Assembly: GCA_031553775.1 (NCBI GenBank)
Contig: JAVBLA010000032.1
Location: 1 to 24,861, forward strand
DNA from: JAISFI01 sp031553775
GTDB taxonomy: Bacteria; Bacteroidota; Bacteroidia; Bacteroidales; Azobacteroidaceae
Direction of reading: 5' to 3'
DNA: 24,861 nt
In this document: positions 7,701 through 16,100 of the stretch, piece after piece
Position numbering within the stretch: the first letter of the stretch is position 1
Layout of the letters: every line of letters starts with the position of its first letter
Notes under the pieces: generated by a model
What the model saw: the letters and a program-made list of their open reading frames with translations, nothing else
Database searches by the model: none
What the model was told of the DNA's origin: nothing
Program-made: the position numbers and the translations under genes

Positions 7701-10700
7701 TTTTAAATGGATCGATGTACGACAATGTTCCTGCAAAAGAGTAGCTTTGAGCAATTTCCGGAGCCGCATCTTTTGTCGGGATAAATAATATAGTTGCACT
7801 TCCTTTGGTTTTTGCATTTAATGTTCCGGTGCCGTCTATTCCTGTTAATATGCTCAATGCTTTCGTGTTAATCTGGAATAGGTTATTACAGATTTCTCCA
7901 TTTTCGTTTTTAATGATCAGATCCAGATGAATGTCTTTCATGGCAATTGTTTCATGGCCATTATCTATGGTTAGTGTTCCTTCGAAAGCTTCACGGGTCA
8001 TTGTCATTGTTTGCGAAAATTGAATAGTGACAGATGCGCAGACCGATTGTTGTCCTTCTTCTAAAGATTCATTCACAATTTCTACTTCTTGTGTGTGTAA
8101 TTCAGCTACGGAAGAATATCCGTATTCAACTGCAGCTTCTTCACTGTCTACTATTTTAAGTAAAGCTTCACCCAGTTTTTCTGTACGAATCGTATCTCCG
8201 TCTGCAACACGTATTCCTCTGAGCGTATTATTCCATCGCTTGATGAATGCATGATAGGCATTGTCGGGTACATTTGAAGGTTTATACTTGTATAGATCCG
8301 AGCCTTCCGGAATACCTGTTTTACTGGTCATCTCCGTCAAATGATTCCAGAAATTTTTGAACTCCAATCCCGAACTCTCAAGCCACACATCGTTTCCGTA
8401 AATTTCTTTCCAGAAATCGATCATTGCCTGGTATTCCTGATCTGCAACTGCTATTTTTTCTCCGAATGCATCTATGGCACTGTTTCCGGATGTCCGGAGC
8501 GGAGGGGCGCTATAGGCGTTGACACAAGCTCTGGTAGCATCGACAAATACTTTCACACAGTTCACGGTTGCTACTATTTCACTTCCACCCGGTATATTTC
8601 CGGCTACGAAGCCTGCAGTAGTCATTGCCGTAGCATATAATTTGTCGTTATTGGACGCATTATCATCAAGGAGTACCGATGCTGTTGAAGCCGTGGCTAC
8701 TACATCTCCTACAACCGGAATAAACGAAATAACGCAATCTAACATCGCTTTTTTGAAGGATTCTTTACAAGGATCGCAGTATTTTCCTTCTTTTGAAGAG
8801 GTCGACGGAGTACTGACTGATGGAGAGGAAGAACCTCCTCCGCCAAAGCCTGCCGGGTAGGGGACACCCCCGCCTCCTCCCATGGTATTACCCTCAGGAG
8901 TCCATGTCAGGCAATTCCGTGAATGGAATGTAAAGGGTCTTGAGACTTTTACCCATTTGAAATCAATGCATTCCCATCCAACGTAAGCATTGCAGGTACC
9001 ACCACAAGGTTTCGTAGAAAATGCCCTTAGCGTCGTTTCTTTTTTTGTCATAATTACCGGTACCTGAATACTTTGTTGAGCCATAATATCGATCACTTCA
9101 TACAGGCAACTGAAAGTGTATTCAGGATCTTCAGAGAAACTAATATCCAGGTCTTTACCGGTAATAAGTCCTTTGTTTGTGATAGTAAGCATAAAGGAGT
9201 AACTTTCTCCGGGCTGTAACTCCGGCATCTCTTCCGGCATTTCCATAACGATTACCGGAGCCGGAACATTGGTTTCGAATTCTGCAATGATCTGGATATC
9301 GTACTCATCTTCTATTTCCGTAGGCACTACATTCCAGGTATAGGTAATAGCCTGGAAGCTGAGAAATACATTATTGCGGTTAACCACGCCCGGATCTATC
9401 ACAATCGTATTTTGGTATGATTCATGTTTCTCGGCTGTAACGAGTAAAGTATAGAGTCCTTCCGGAATATTTTCGGCAGAAAAATGTCCGAGGTTATCGG
9501 TATATCCTTCGGAAATAATTGCTCCTGAGAAAGGATGCCGTAAAATAACATGTGCATTTTCAAGATGTGCTCCTGATTCCGTATAATAGGTGTATTCGTC
9601 TGTGACATCTACCAAGAGGCTTCCGGTAGATTCGGAAACCGCTTCTATACGGAATGGAAGAGATAATCCGGTTCCGTTTTCACAGTTAACGGCAATTTTT
9701 CCGCTAATGGGTGTATTCAGAGGTATGTCGTCGGATGGAGTCAGTTCCAGGATAACTGTTGTAGATTCTGTTGCCGGCAATGAATTGATTTTTGCCGGTG
9801 TGACTAATCTCATCCAATTGGTTTGCGGAAGACTAACGGTAATATTTCCGGTTTCGCCCGAGCCTATATTCATCATGGAAAATTCGTACATGCGGGAACT
9901 TCCTTTGGTCATAGTCGTATTGATCGACGAAGGATAGCTTTTTAATGCTCCTTTGGGCCAACGGCAATAAAAATAAGCGTTAAATTCGTATTTTGCACCT
10001 TCATCGGAGGTGATCCGGATTCTAACCTCTTCGTATTTATCTACTGAGCTGACAGATAATCCCGTAATTTTACAATGGAGATGTGTTTTTTCATTTCCCG
10101 TCAATAAGGAGACCGGCTCAAAAACGATCTTACAATTATCGGGAGCAGAAATAACTTCTGCCCGGAGATTATTCAGGCCGAGAGATCCGGGATTGATGAT
10201 TGCAATGGAATCGCTAACTTCATGTCCTTCAAGAATATCCCAGGTAATGGCTTTGGTATCGACTCTTTTTACTGAGGGAATATCAAATGTTGCCTGTTGT
10301 ATATTTGATTTTTGTCCCGGATAACAAGCCCCTGCATAATAGTGTCCTCCTTCATTGGGAAGAGGAGTGAAAGTGATATTGAAATTACCTTCGGAATCAC
10401 TGATGGCACTTAGTTCTCTTCTGAAATTATTGGTTACGACGTATATATCTACTTCTTTGTTTCCGGCAGGACGACCGGCTTCGTATTCTGCTTTTCCTCC
10501 AATTTGTATAGGAGTCTCTCCCGGGAAAGTGCTTCCGGACAGGCTGATATTCGCTGTATATTCCGGAGAAATATTTACTGTTTCGGATGCTTTGGTATTA
10601 TTGATGTCTAATAATTCATGCACTTGTTTATCCGGGTTGATGCAGGCAATGATGTAATACGAACCTGTTACAGCCGGCATTTTTACTGTTTTTTGGACGG

Positions 10701-13020
10701 TGACCGGCTGGTTGATGATCAGTTCCTCACTGAAAGTATGTGTATCCAGCAGGATGTCCGAATTATCGAAAAGCATATCTTTCGACAGGTATGTTTTCAT
10801 GTGTATTCCCGCCGGAGTGGATTGGATCCCCGTGTTATTGACTTTGATGCTCAGATCGATGTCGCCCAATGCTGCAATATGTGAGGAGATAATCTGTATT
10901 TCGCTTACCTCCAGGTCGGGTTTGTTCTGGTCGGTGACCACTACCCAGCAAACACCTTTAGTGAATCCGTCGGCCTCTGCAGTGATGGTCACGGTTTGGT
11001 CTCCATCGCTTACTCCGTCGTCCAGGGTATTGATGGGGATTTCTACCGATTTACTGCCCGAAGGAATGACGGCTGTAGCCGGAAGTTCGATTTCCAAAGG
11101 TTTGTTGTGTGATAGCCGGACGGTTACCGGATCGGTCGTTACCACTGTATTCCGGGAAACGGTTAGTGTGCCTGCTGCATGTTTTCCTTCCGGCAGGGTA
11201 CCTTTATTAACGTTAGCCATCAATGTAGGTCCGTCATCGTCTAATATTGTCAGTTTCGCGGAAGCTTTTCCTATATCTGTTGCCGGACAGGAGCATGATG
11301 CAATATAAACGGCTGCTGTAAGTGTTATTTCCCGGTTACCGTCCACAATGTTGTTATCGATGGTACCGATATTGATTTTTTTTCCTGCTTCGTTGGATTT
11401 CAATGTGATTTCTGAAGTGAAGAAAATTTGTCCGGCTTCGGGTGTCGATAGTTTGATGCGGATTTCCTGCTTACCGGGTGTCACACGGGTCACTGTTGCC
11501 CAGGTCGCATTTGGACCCGCTCCTTCGGATACCGATGCCGGCTCTATGTTAATGGCAATTGCAGGCACGTCGTTATCGATAATCAGCATCTCGAGGATAG
11601 CTGCTTTGGTGCGGTCGGCCGTTGCTTTTAAGAAAGCGCTGCTATTGATTTCAGGAATGTCATCGTCAGTAATCTCTACATTGAATGTGACAGATGACTG
11701 GGCTGCTCCTATAATGACTTCTTCAGGGAATGTCCACTGTTTGGGTTGGGCAGATGATAGTTTGACGGTCAGCGGATAATCGGTTACCAGGTCGCGGCTG
11801 ATGGTTACCGCAATACTTTCTCCTTCAGTAGCCTGGGCCTGTGTGGCTGAAATACTTAAACTGGCTTCCTGCGCATCTAAAATGGTGATGGGAGAGGAGA
11901 TGCTTTCGTATCCGTTCCCGGAGACCTGTATATTTACGATGCGGTCGCCTTCGAGTATGTTATTATTGATGGTGGTGATATATACGGCAACGCCCGATTG
12001 TCCGGCCGGGATGGAAATTGTAGCCGGAACATTCAACTGATCGGTTTTATCAGCACTCAGGGTGAAATCGGCTTTGTCGGCAGTGTTTCCGCTGCGGGAA
12101 AGAATACAGCGTAACTGATAACTGATACTTTCCGAAACGGAAGCCGATGGAAATTGGAAATACAGTTTTTTCCCGATATCGACAGTTGTTTCCGAAACGG
12201 CTTTGTTGTTCAGATCTCTTCCCAATAACTCCTTGAATGTTGGGTTGATTTCGATCAGGATGTAGGTAGGTCCTTCTCTTCCGATGATTTTCGGCATAAT
12301 AATATCCAGGTTTCGACTCTGAATACCCGAAGATGTCAGGTCTTCGGTAACCGATGCGGTACCGATCTGGAACTTATCGCTTCCGGAGGGTGTCGAAGCT
12401 AAGTATATTTTTTCACTCCAACCTCCCGGTGCGATGGAGTCGCCGATATTTTTCACTGTCCAGGACAGGGAAAGTATTCCTTCCGGCATAACGGATTCCT
12501 GATTGATAAGCACCTGGCTGACCATCAGGTCGGGACTCGGGGCATGCAGGATTGAGATCGACCCGTTTTGGTGCCCGGAGCCTACATCTTCCGCTTCCGG
12601 ATTACTGAGAATGACATTAGATAATGTCAGCGGGTAACTTTTCCCAACGGTAAAGGTTACGGGGACTGTTACGGAAATATCCACGATCGATCCGTTATTT
12701 CCTTTGAATACCGCATTGGAAAAGGATAGTGCGATGAACTGGAAACGGTTGTTGCCCAGATCCTGGATAGAGAGGATATGGTCGCCTTTCCGTTCGCTGA
12801 GAAGCATTTTAGACTTATCCACCGGCAGTCCTTCCGGAAACTGGAGGATAAACTGAAAGGCGGAGATCTGTGCGGTATTATGTAATTCCACCGGAATCAC
12901 AATACTTTTTCCCTGTCCGATCTGTATGTCGGGAATGCTCAGGTAGTTTTGTCCTGAGGCGATCGAACTACATCCGAGTAGGAGGAAAAGGATGATTTGG
13001 AGTTTTAGAAATGCTTTCAT
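4705..13020 (-). CDS. Giant T9SS-exported multidomain protein with N-terminal cohesin-like domain
   Basis: I chose ATG 13020 (MKAFLKLQ); ten in-frame codons upstream derive from a heptamer repeat. The product has 2771 residues. Order: signal peptide (1-22, mature start likely QNYLS); cohesin-like domain (24-157); CARDB (160-280); four Calx-beta-like repeats separated by DDD/DND turns (284-702); second CARDB (702-820); Ig/NEW3-like region (to about 1130); carboxypeptidase-regulatory-like domain (about 1134-1215); a Cys-rich stretch with a Gly/Ser linker and hydrophobic segments (about 1337-1500); helical then beta-rich regions; four Big/SbsA-like units (about 2070-2610); an Ig-like domain; and a T9SS type A sorting domain (SIYPNPTNG to KIILK, last 85 residues). 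It probably sits on the outer surface as an adhesin or scaffold. No enzyme motif was recognised. It is likely co-transcribed with the LRR gene 97 nt upstream and ends at a strong terminator. An LLGC lipobox-like string in the signal peptide is noted but not preferred. Confidence 0.9.
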   Translation of the reverse strand: MKAFLKLQIILFLLLGCSSIASGQNYLSIPDIQIGQGKSIVIPVELHNTAQISAFQFILQFPEGLPVDKSKMLLSERKGDHILSIQDLGNNRFQFIALSFSNAVFKGNNGSIVDISVTVPVTFTVGKSYPLTLSNVILSNPEAEDVGSGHQNGSISILHAPSPDLMVSQVLINQESVMPEGILSLSWTVKNIGDSIAPGGWSEKIYLASTPSGSDKFQIGTASVTEDLTSSGIQSRNLDIIMPKIIGREGPTYILIEINPTFKELLGRDLNNKAVSETTVDIGKKLYFQFPSASVSESISYQLRCILSRSGNTADKADFTLSADKTDQLNVPATISIPAGQSGVAVYITTINNNILEGDRIVNIQVSGNGYESISSPITILDAQEASLSISATQAQATEGESIAVTISRDLVTDYPLTVKLSSAQPKQWTFPEEVIIGAAQSSVTFNVEITDDDIPEINSSAFLKATADRTKAAILEMLIIDNDVPAIAINIEPASVSEGAGPNATWATVTRVTPGKQEIRIKLSTPEAGQIFFTSEITLKSNEAGKKINIGTIDNNIVDGNREITLTAAVYIASCSCPATDIGKASAKLTILDDDGPTLMANVNKGTLPEGKHAAGTLTVSRNTVVTTDPVTVRLSHNKPLEIELPATAVIPSGSKSVEIPINTLDDGVSDGDQTVTITAEADGFTKGVCWVVVTDQNKPDLEVSEIQIISSHIAALGDIDLSIKVNNTGIQSTPAGIHMKTYLSKDMLFDNSDILLDTHTFSEELIINQPVTVQKTVKMPAVTGSYYIIACINPDKQVHELLDINNTKASETVNISPEYTANISLSGSTFPGETPIQIGGKAEYEAGRPAGNKEVDIYVVTNNFRRELSAISDSEGNFNITFTPLPNEGGHYYAGACYPGQKSNIQQATFDIPSVKRVDTKAITWDILEGHEVSDSIAIINPGSLGLNNLRAEVISAPDNCKIVFEPVSLLTGNEKTHLHCKITGLSVSSVDKYEEVRIRITSDEGAKYEFNAYFYCRWPKGALKSYPSSINTTMTKGSSRMYEFSMMNIGSGETGNITVSLPQTNWMRLVTPAKINSLPATESTTVILELTPSDDIPLNTPISGKIAVNCENGTGLSLPFRIEAVSESTGSLLVDVTDEYTYYTESGAHLENAHVILRHPFSGAIISEGYTDNLGHFSAENIPEGLYTLLVTAEKHESYQNTIVIDPGVVNRNNVFLSFQAITYTWNVVPTEIEDEYDIQIIAEFETNVPAPVIVMEMPEEMPELQPGESYSFMLTITNKGLITGKDLDISFSEDPEYTFSCLYEVIDIMAQQSIQVPVIMTKKETTLRAFSTKPCGGTCNAYVGWECIDFKWVKVSRPFTFHSRNCLTWTPEGNTMGGGGGVPYPAGFGGGGSSSPSVSTPSTSSKEGKYCDPCKESFKKAMLDCVISFIPVVGDVVATASTASVLLDDNASNNDKLYATAMTTAGFVAGNIPGGSEIVATVNCVKVFVDATRACVNAYSAPPLRTSGNSAIDAFGEKIAVADQEYQAMIDFWKEIYGNDVWLESSGLEFKNFWNHLTEMTSKTGIPEGSDLYKYKPSNVPDNAYHAFIKRWNNTLRGIRVADGDTIRTEKLGEALLKIVDSEEAAVEYGYSSVAELHTQEVEIVNESLEEGQQSVCASVTIQFSQTMTMTREAFEGTLTIDNGHETIAMKDIHLDLIIKNENGEICNNLFQINTKALSILTGIDGTGTLNAKTKGSATILFIPTKDAAPEIAQSYSFAGTLSYIDPFKNEKVSKPLAPITLQVNPSPNLYLRYFLQRNVFGDDALTPDIVEPSLPAELAVLIHNKGAGIAKNVKISSAQPEIIDNEKGLSIHFEIIGTSFNGKAKELGITNIDFGNIDPGKTGVGQWWFTSSLLGHFVSYEAKVTHLNSYGNANLSLVEDISVHELIRSITSDDDGVNDFLVNDITDANDTPDAIYFSDGSMTDVSPVLIAETDGNAIAGKLSVQLSVQASKPGWNYGIIDDPGSNRFRLTSVTRNDGKSIPLTNFWQTGCTLLDGKEPVYENKLHFTDNIQSTAGYTLLFEAIDQDPPAVTQFENVPVKLTTTPVQHVVVTFNKEIDPDSFTYEDIVLRCQGGENIADERIEIGKVSGRTSSYLVDISALTKASGYYVMTVQAAGISDLLGNFGTSGKQASWTQMFDFPAIAEVQGIDETLGTPIDTLRLKFNMPVKPETFTAAAFSIERNENSTPVTGITIYPLGEEQMWFKLENLQSLNEPDGNYTLKADLSGVQSAGGKSSQTVQTFDWLVDRTGPALLSWSPDYTGGLDEQHLTGFYVVFNEEIKNLPLEQLQCFANNMQEPISFVSIKKITGDKYFIGGLKDITYIEKNYRMILDLSGVEDTYGNKGTGTSEFSWKVDRSLPAKATNLAISPDLGHSSTDGITSTRSLTVSMDISQADISVEIYEKSVGTEILLKQIYSENPQRLSVPVELKSTGNVTLVAKTIDKRGFSNTSELQVYIDNVPLTASWENLLRSSFCETPEEVKLTFSDAVETTGWNKNALSLTHNGKSMATDNLQINKISGNQYSITGLNVVANASGSYNLCVDLSQLHKYNSGLAGSGKSASIEWSVVSFEKPVVSNRKDTLYSSVSAGNQWYFNGTSIEGATGASYIADQDGLYSVSATNAWGCSSLSDEISVTLTGIPVIGNQNISYSIYPNPTNGIFYITTENSITEKLTVSLSNTMGQTVFVREWNVMETNGKGDFNISMLPKGMYLIRIIGEGFRETGKIILK

Positions 13021-13027
13021 GTTATTT

Positions 13028-13055
13028 AATTGATAATTGATAATTGACAATTGAA
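13028..13055. repeat. Heptamer array AATTGAY x4 in the cohesin-gene leader
   Basis: AATTGAT, AATTGAT, AATTGAC and AATTGAA lie in register, ending 7 nt upstream of the chosen ATG (13020). The array covers the ribosome-binding region, and its reverse strand is read as the spurious extension MSIINYQLNN if the upstream ATG at 13050 is used. A copy change would alter the leader but not the protein. Confidence 0.8.
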
Positions 13056-13117
13056 AATGATTGTTTGTTGATGGTGTCGAAGTGGATACGGTTCATCTTC
13101 TTTACTCTTTTTTATTT

Positions 13118-16100
13118 TTACTTTACAATCATTAATTTGTTGGTCGTACAATATGTTTTTGAGGCCGAATTAGCTTCAAAAGTGTAGAAATAGATTCCGG
13201 CAGGCAGAGATTCCGGGGTGTATTCCACTTGGTTTCTTCCGCTGTTGCCGGGGATTTCCCGGATAATTTCCACTGTTGTTCCGGTTTGATTCCGGATGGT
13301 GATTTGTGCTCCGGTGACTGTTTCCGGTAAAGTATATACAAACGTGGTAGTATTCCGGAACGGATTGGGGTGGTTGTTTATCCGGAAGGCTTCCACCGGG
13401 ACCTGTTCATTGGGAGTCTGGCTTTCCTGTATGCGGACGAGAATTTCATCTGCTTCTTTGTTGGCAAGTATGGCGTTTAGCAGGCAGGTATTTCCGGAGC
13501 AACCGAACAGTCTTGTTTTTCCTGCGGGGATGATATTTCCTTCGACCGAGAAAAGCATAATACTGTATTGATCTTCTCCGGTTTCTTTGATGTAACTGCT
13601 GAATCCGGACAGGCCGATGGCCGGCCTATCTTTGCCTGTAGATTGGATACGGATGTCAAATGCAGCCACCTCTTCCGGAGAATCTAAGTAAACAGCTCCA
13701 TTTTCAACCGATAATATGGCGGGATGTCCTGCGGAACGCAGGCCTGCGCTTTGACTGAGCAGGGCGTTGGATTGTATGATATTGATAGTTCCTACCAAGT
13801 CGAGGATGTTGACGGATCCGTCTTTATTGACATCGGCGGTTCCTGCGTTGAATGGACAGGGATTGGATCCGAGTATGCGATTCAGGGCATGTTGTACATC
13901 CAGGATGTTGACTATATGATCTACATTCGTATCTCCGTATGGGGTATCGATGAGATACCGGACGACGCTTCCGGCTGCGTTTCCGCTCATCTGCCTGAAC
14001 TGGAGGGTATCTCCAGGGTGGATACTCCAGGTTCCACAGGGAGGTGTCAGTGCGAATTCTCCATTAGAAGCAGTGCCGATGGATGTGATTGTTTTGCTGT
14101 TGACGGCGATCATCCAGGAAGGTTGTTGTACGAATGTCTGTGATTCATGGTTGTAGATGGATATTTTCGGCGCTTTTACCCGTGTGTTTTTGTGCAGGGA
14201 AATACTTCCCCGGTCGATCGTTTGGTTTCCGATTTTTAGGATTATTTTTGCCGGGAGTACGACATCGATGCTGTCTAAAGCATTTCCCGAAAGATTTAAA
14301 CTTTCCAATTTGGATAAATTATTTAATTCTTTAGGAATCGATCCTTTTAATTCATTTCCGGAAAGGTTGACAGAGGTAAGTTCCGGGAGGTTACTTAGCG
14401 TTGCCGGGATTTTCCCTTTCAATCCGTTGCCCGGTAGATTGATGCCTGTAACGTGTCCCTCCCGGAAAGAAACTCCTGTCCATCGTCCCTCGTGTATGTT
14501 GTTATTAGCTGTATTCCAGGTTTTTTTCCACTGGCTTCCTGCTGTTGCATCGAATAAGGCTTTCAGTGCTTCATATTCGCTTTGCGGAATGGGAGTAGAT
14601 GTGGTGTTGTATAGCATATAATAGCTGAAAACAGAGCCGTATCCGATACCGGAATATTGTATCAGGGAGATGGTATCGCCTTCCTGGAATTCCTCCAGAT
14701 AGCTTCCCGGGAATGTCAATGTTCCGTTGACATTAGCCTGTGCCGTTCCCCGGACAGTGTTTTTCAGCCGGATGGTGAAATTGTTTCGGGCGTTGAACTG
14801 ACGGGTTTCCGGGTTATAGGTTGCAATATTCGGTAGTGTTACCACTACTTCCGTACCATCGATCAGCAGGGATTCTCCCTCGTATTGCTGGTTGCTCAGG
14901 TTGATACTGGTTCCTGTTCCGTAATTGAAAGAAGCAGGCAGGGAGGTGATCCGGTTGAACGAGAGGTCTAATGAAATTAACAGGGAAAGTCCGGATAAAG
15001 ATTGTGGTACATCTCCATAAAAATCGTTGTTAGAGAGGTTCAGTACCGTCAATTTGTTCAGGCTGCCTATGTATGCCGGGATATTTCCGCTTAACAGGTT
15101 ATTATGCACCTGAAGGTCTTTTAATGCCGTAATTGTAGCAATTGCTTGCGGGATATTGCCTGTCAACCGGTTTTTATAAAGATAGAGCGCCGTCAATTTG
15201 CTCAGGTTTCCGAGATTTTCCGGTATACTTCCATCGAACCGGTTATTATGCAGATCGAGGGTTGTTAGATTTGTCAGATATCCCACTGTAGACGGAATAT
15301 TTCCTGCCAGTTGGTTATCACTCAGGTTTAGTTCTTTCAGATAAGGAAGTTGTTGAATGTCCTCAGTTAAACTTCCTTGTAAATTATTTCCATTTAGTTT
15401 AATTTTTGTGATGTGTCCGTTTTCGGTAGTTACTCCGTACCAGAAAGATTCGTGCAGGTTGTTTTGGGAAATATTCCATTTGTTTTTCCATGTAGATCCT
15501 CCGGTGGCATTGTACAGGGCTATCAGCGCCTGGTATTCGGTATCGCTTACGGGAGTGCCGGTATCATAATCGGAGAAAGTAATGATGGAGCCTGTGGCTG
15601 TTCCGTTTTTTTGTGTGATGGAAATTTTATCCGTATGGGTGATGCCGGAGAAGTAACCGACCGGGATTGTCAACTGTCCGCCGGTCGAAGCCTGCAAGGT
15701 GCCTTTCAATGTTTCGTTGACTTTGATATCGAAATTATTTCTTGCTTTAAAGGTGAGTGCCGTATGGTCGTATAGACAGATGGCAGGCAGGCTATAGATG
15801 ATCTCGTTTCCTGCGATAAAGATCAGTTCTTCCTGTATCTGCTGGTTATTCAGGTTGATCTGCACGCTGCTCCTATAAGGGAGAGCGGCGCTTATTCCGG
15901 AGAGCCGGTTCTCGTTCAGGTACAGGTAATCTACTTTATTCAGGGAGGTGAAAGAACCGGGGATATTTCCTGTCAGCTGATTATTTCTCAAATTTAGTGT
16001 GACTAATTTGCTCAGCCTGCCTATTCCGGCCGGGATTGTATCACTTAGTAACTGATAGGAAAGATTCAGGGTTTCCAATTCGACTAAGGTACCGATCTCT

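Noticed and set aside
10700..11308. 202-codon + strand ORF opposite the scaffold gene
   Set aside because: It lies fully antisense to Calx-beta repeat coding sequence, has no recognisable domain, and many similar antisense shadows occur along both giant genes.
12960..12990. Lipoprotein signal (LLGC) in the scaffold protein
   Set aside because: Leu at -2 is atypical, an SPI site with Gln at +1 is present, and a T9SS sorting domain at the C-terminus gives a different anchoring route.
13021..13050. N-terminal extension of the scaffold protein to the ATG at 13050
   Set aside because: The extra ten residues are encoded by the heptamer array and precede a normal signal peptide that starts at MKAFL.
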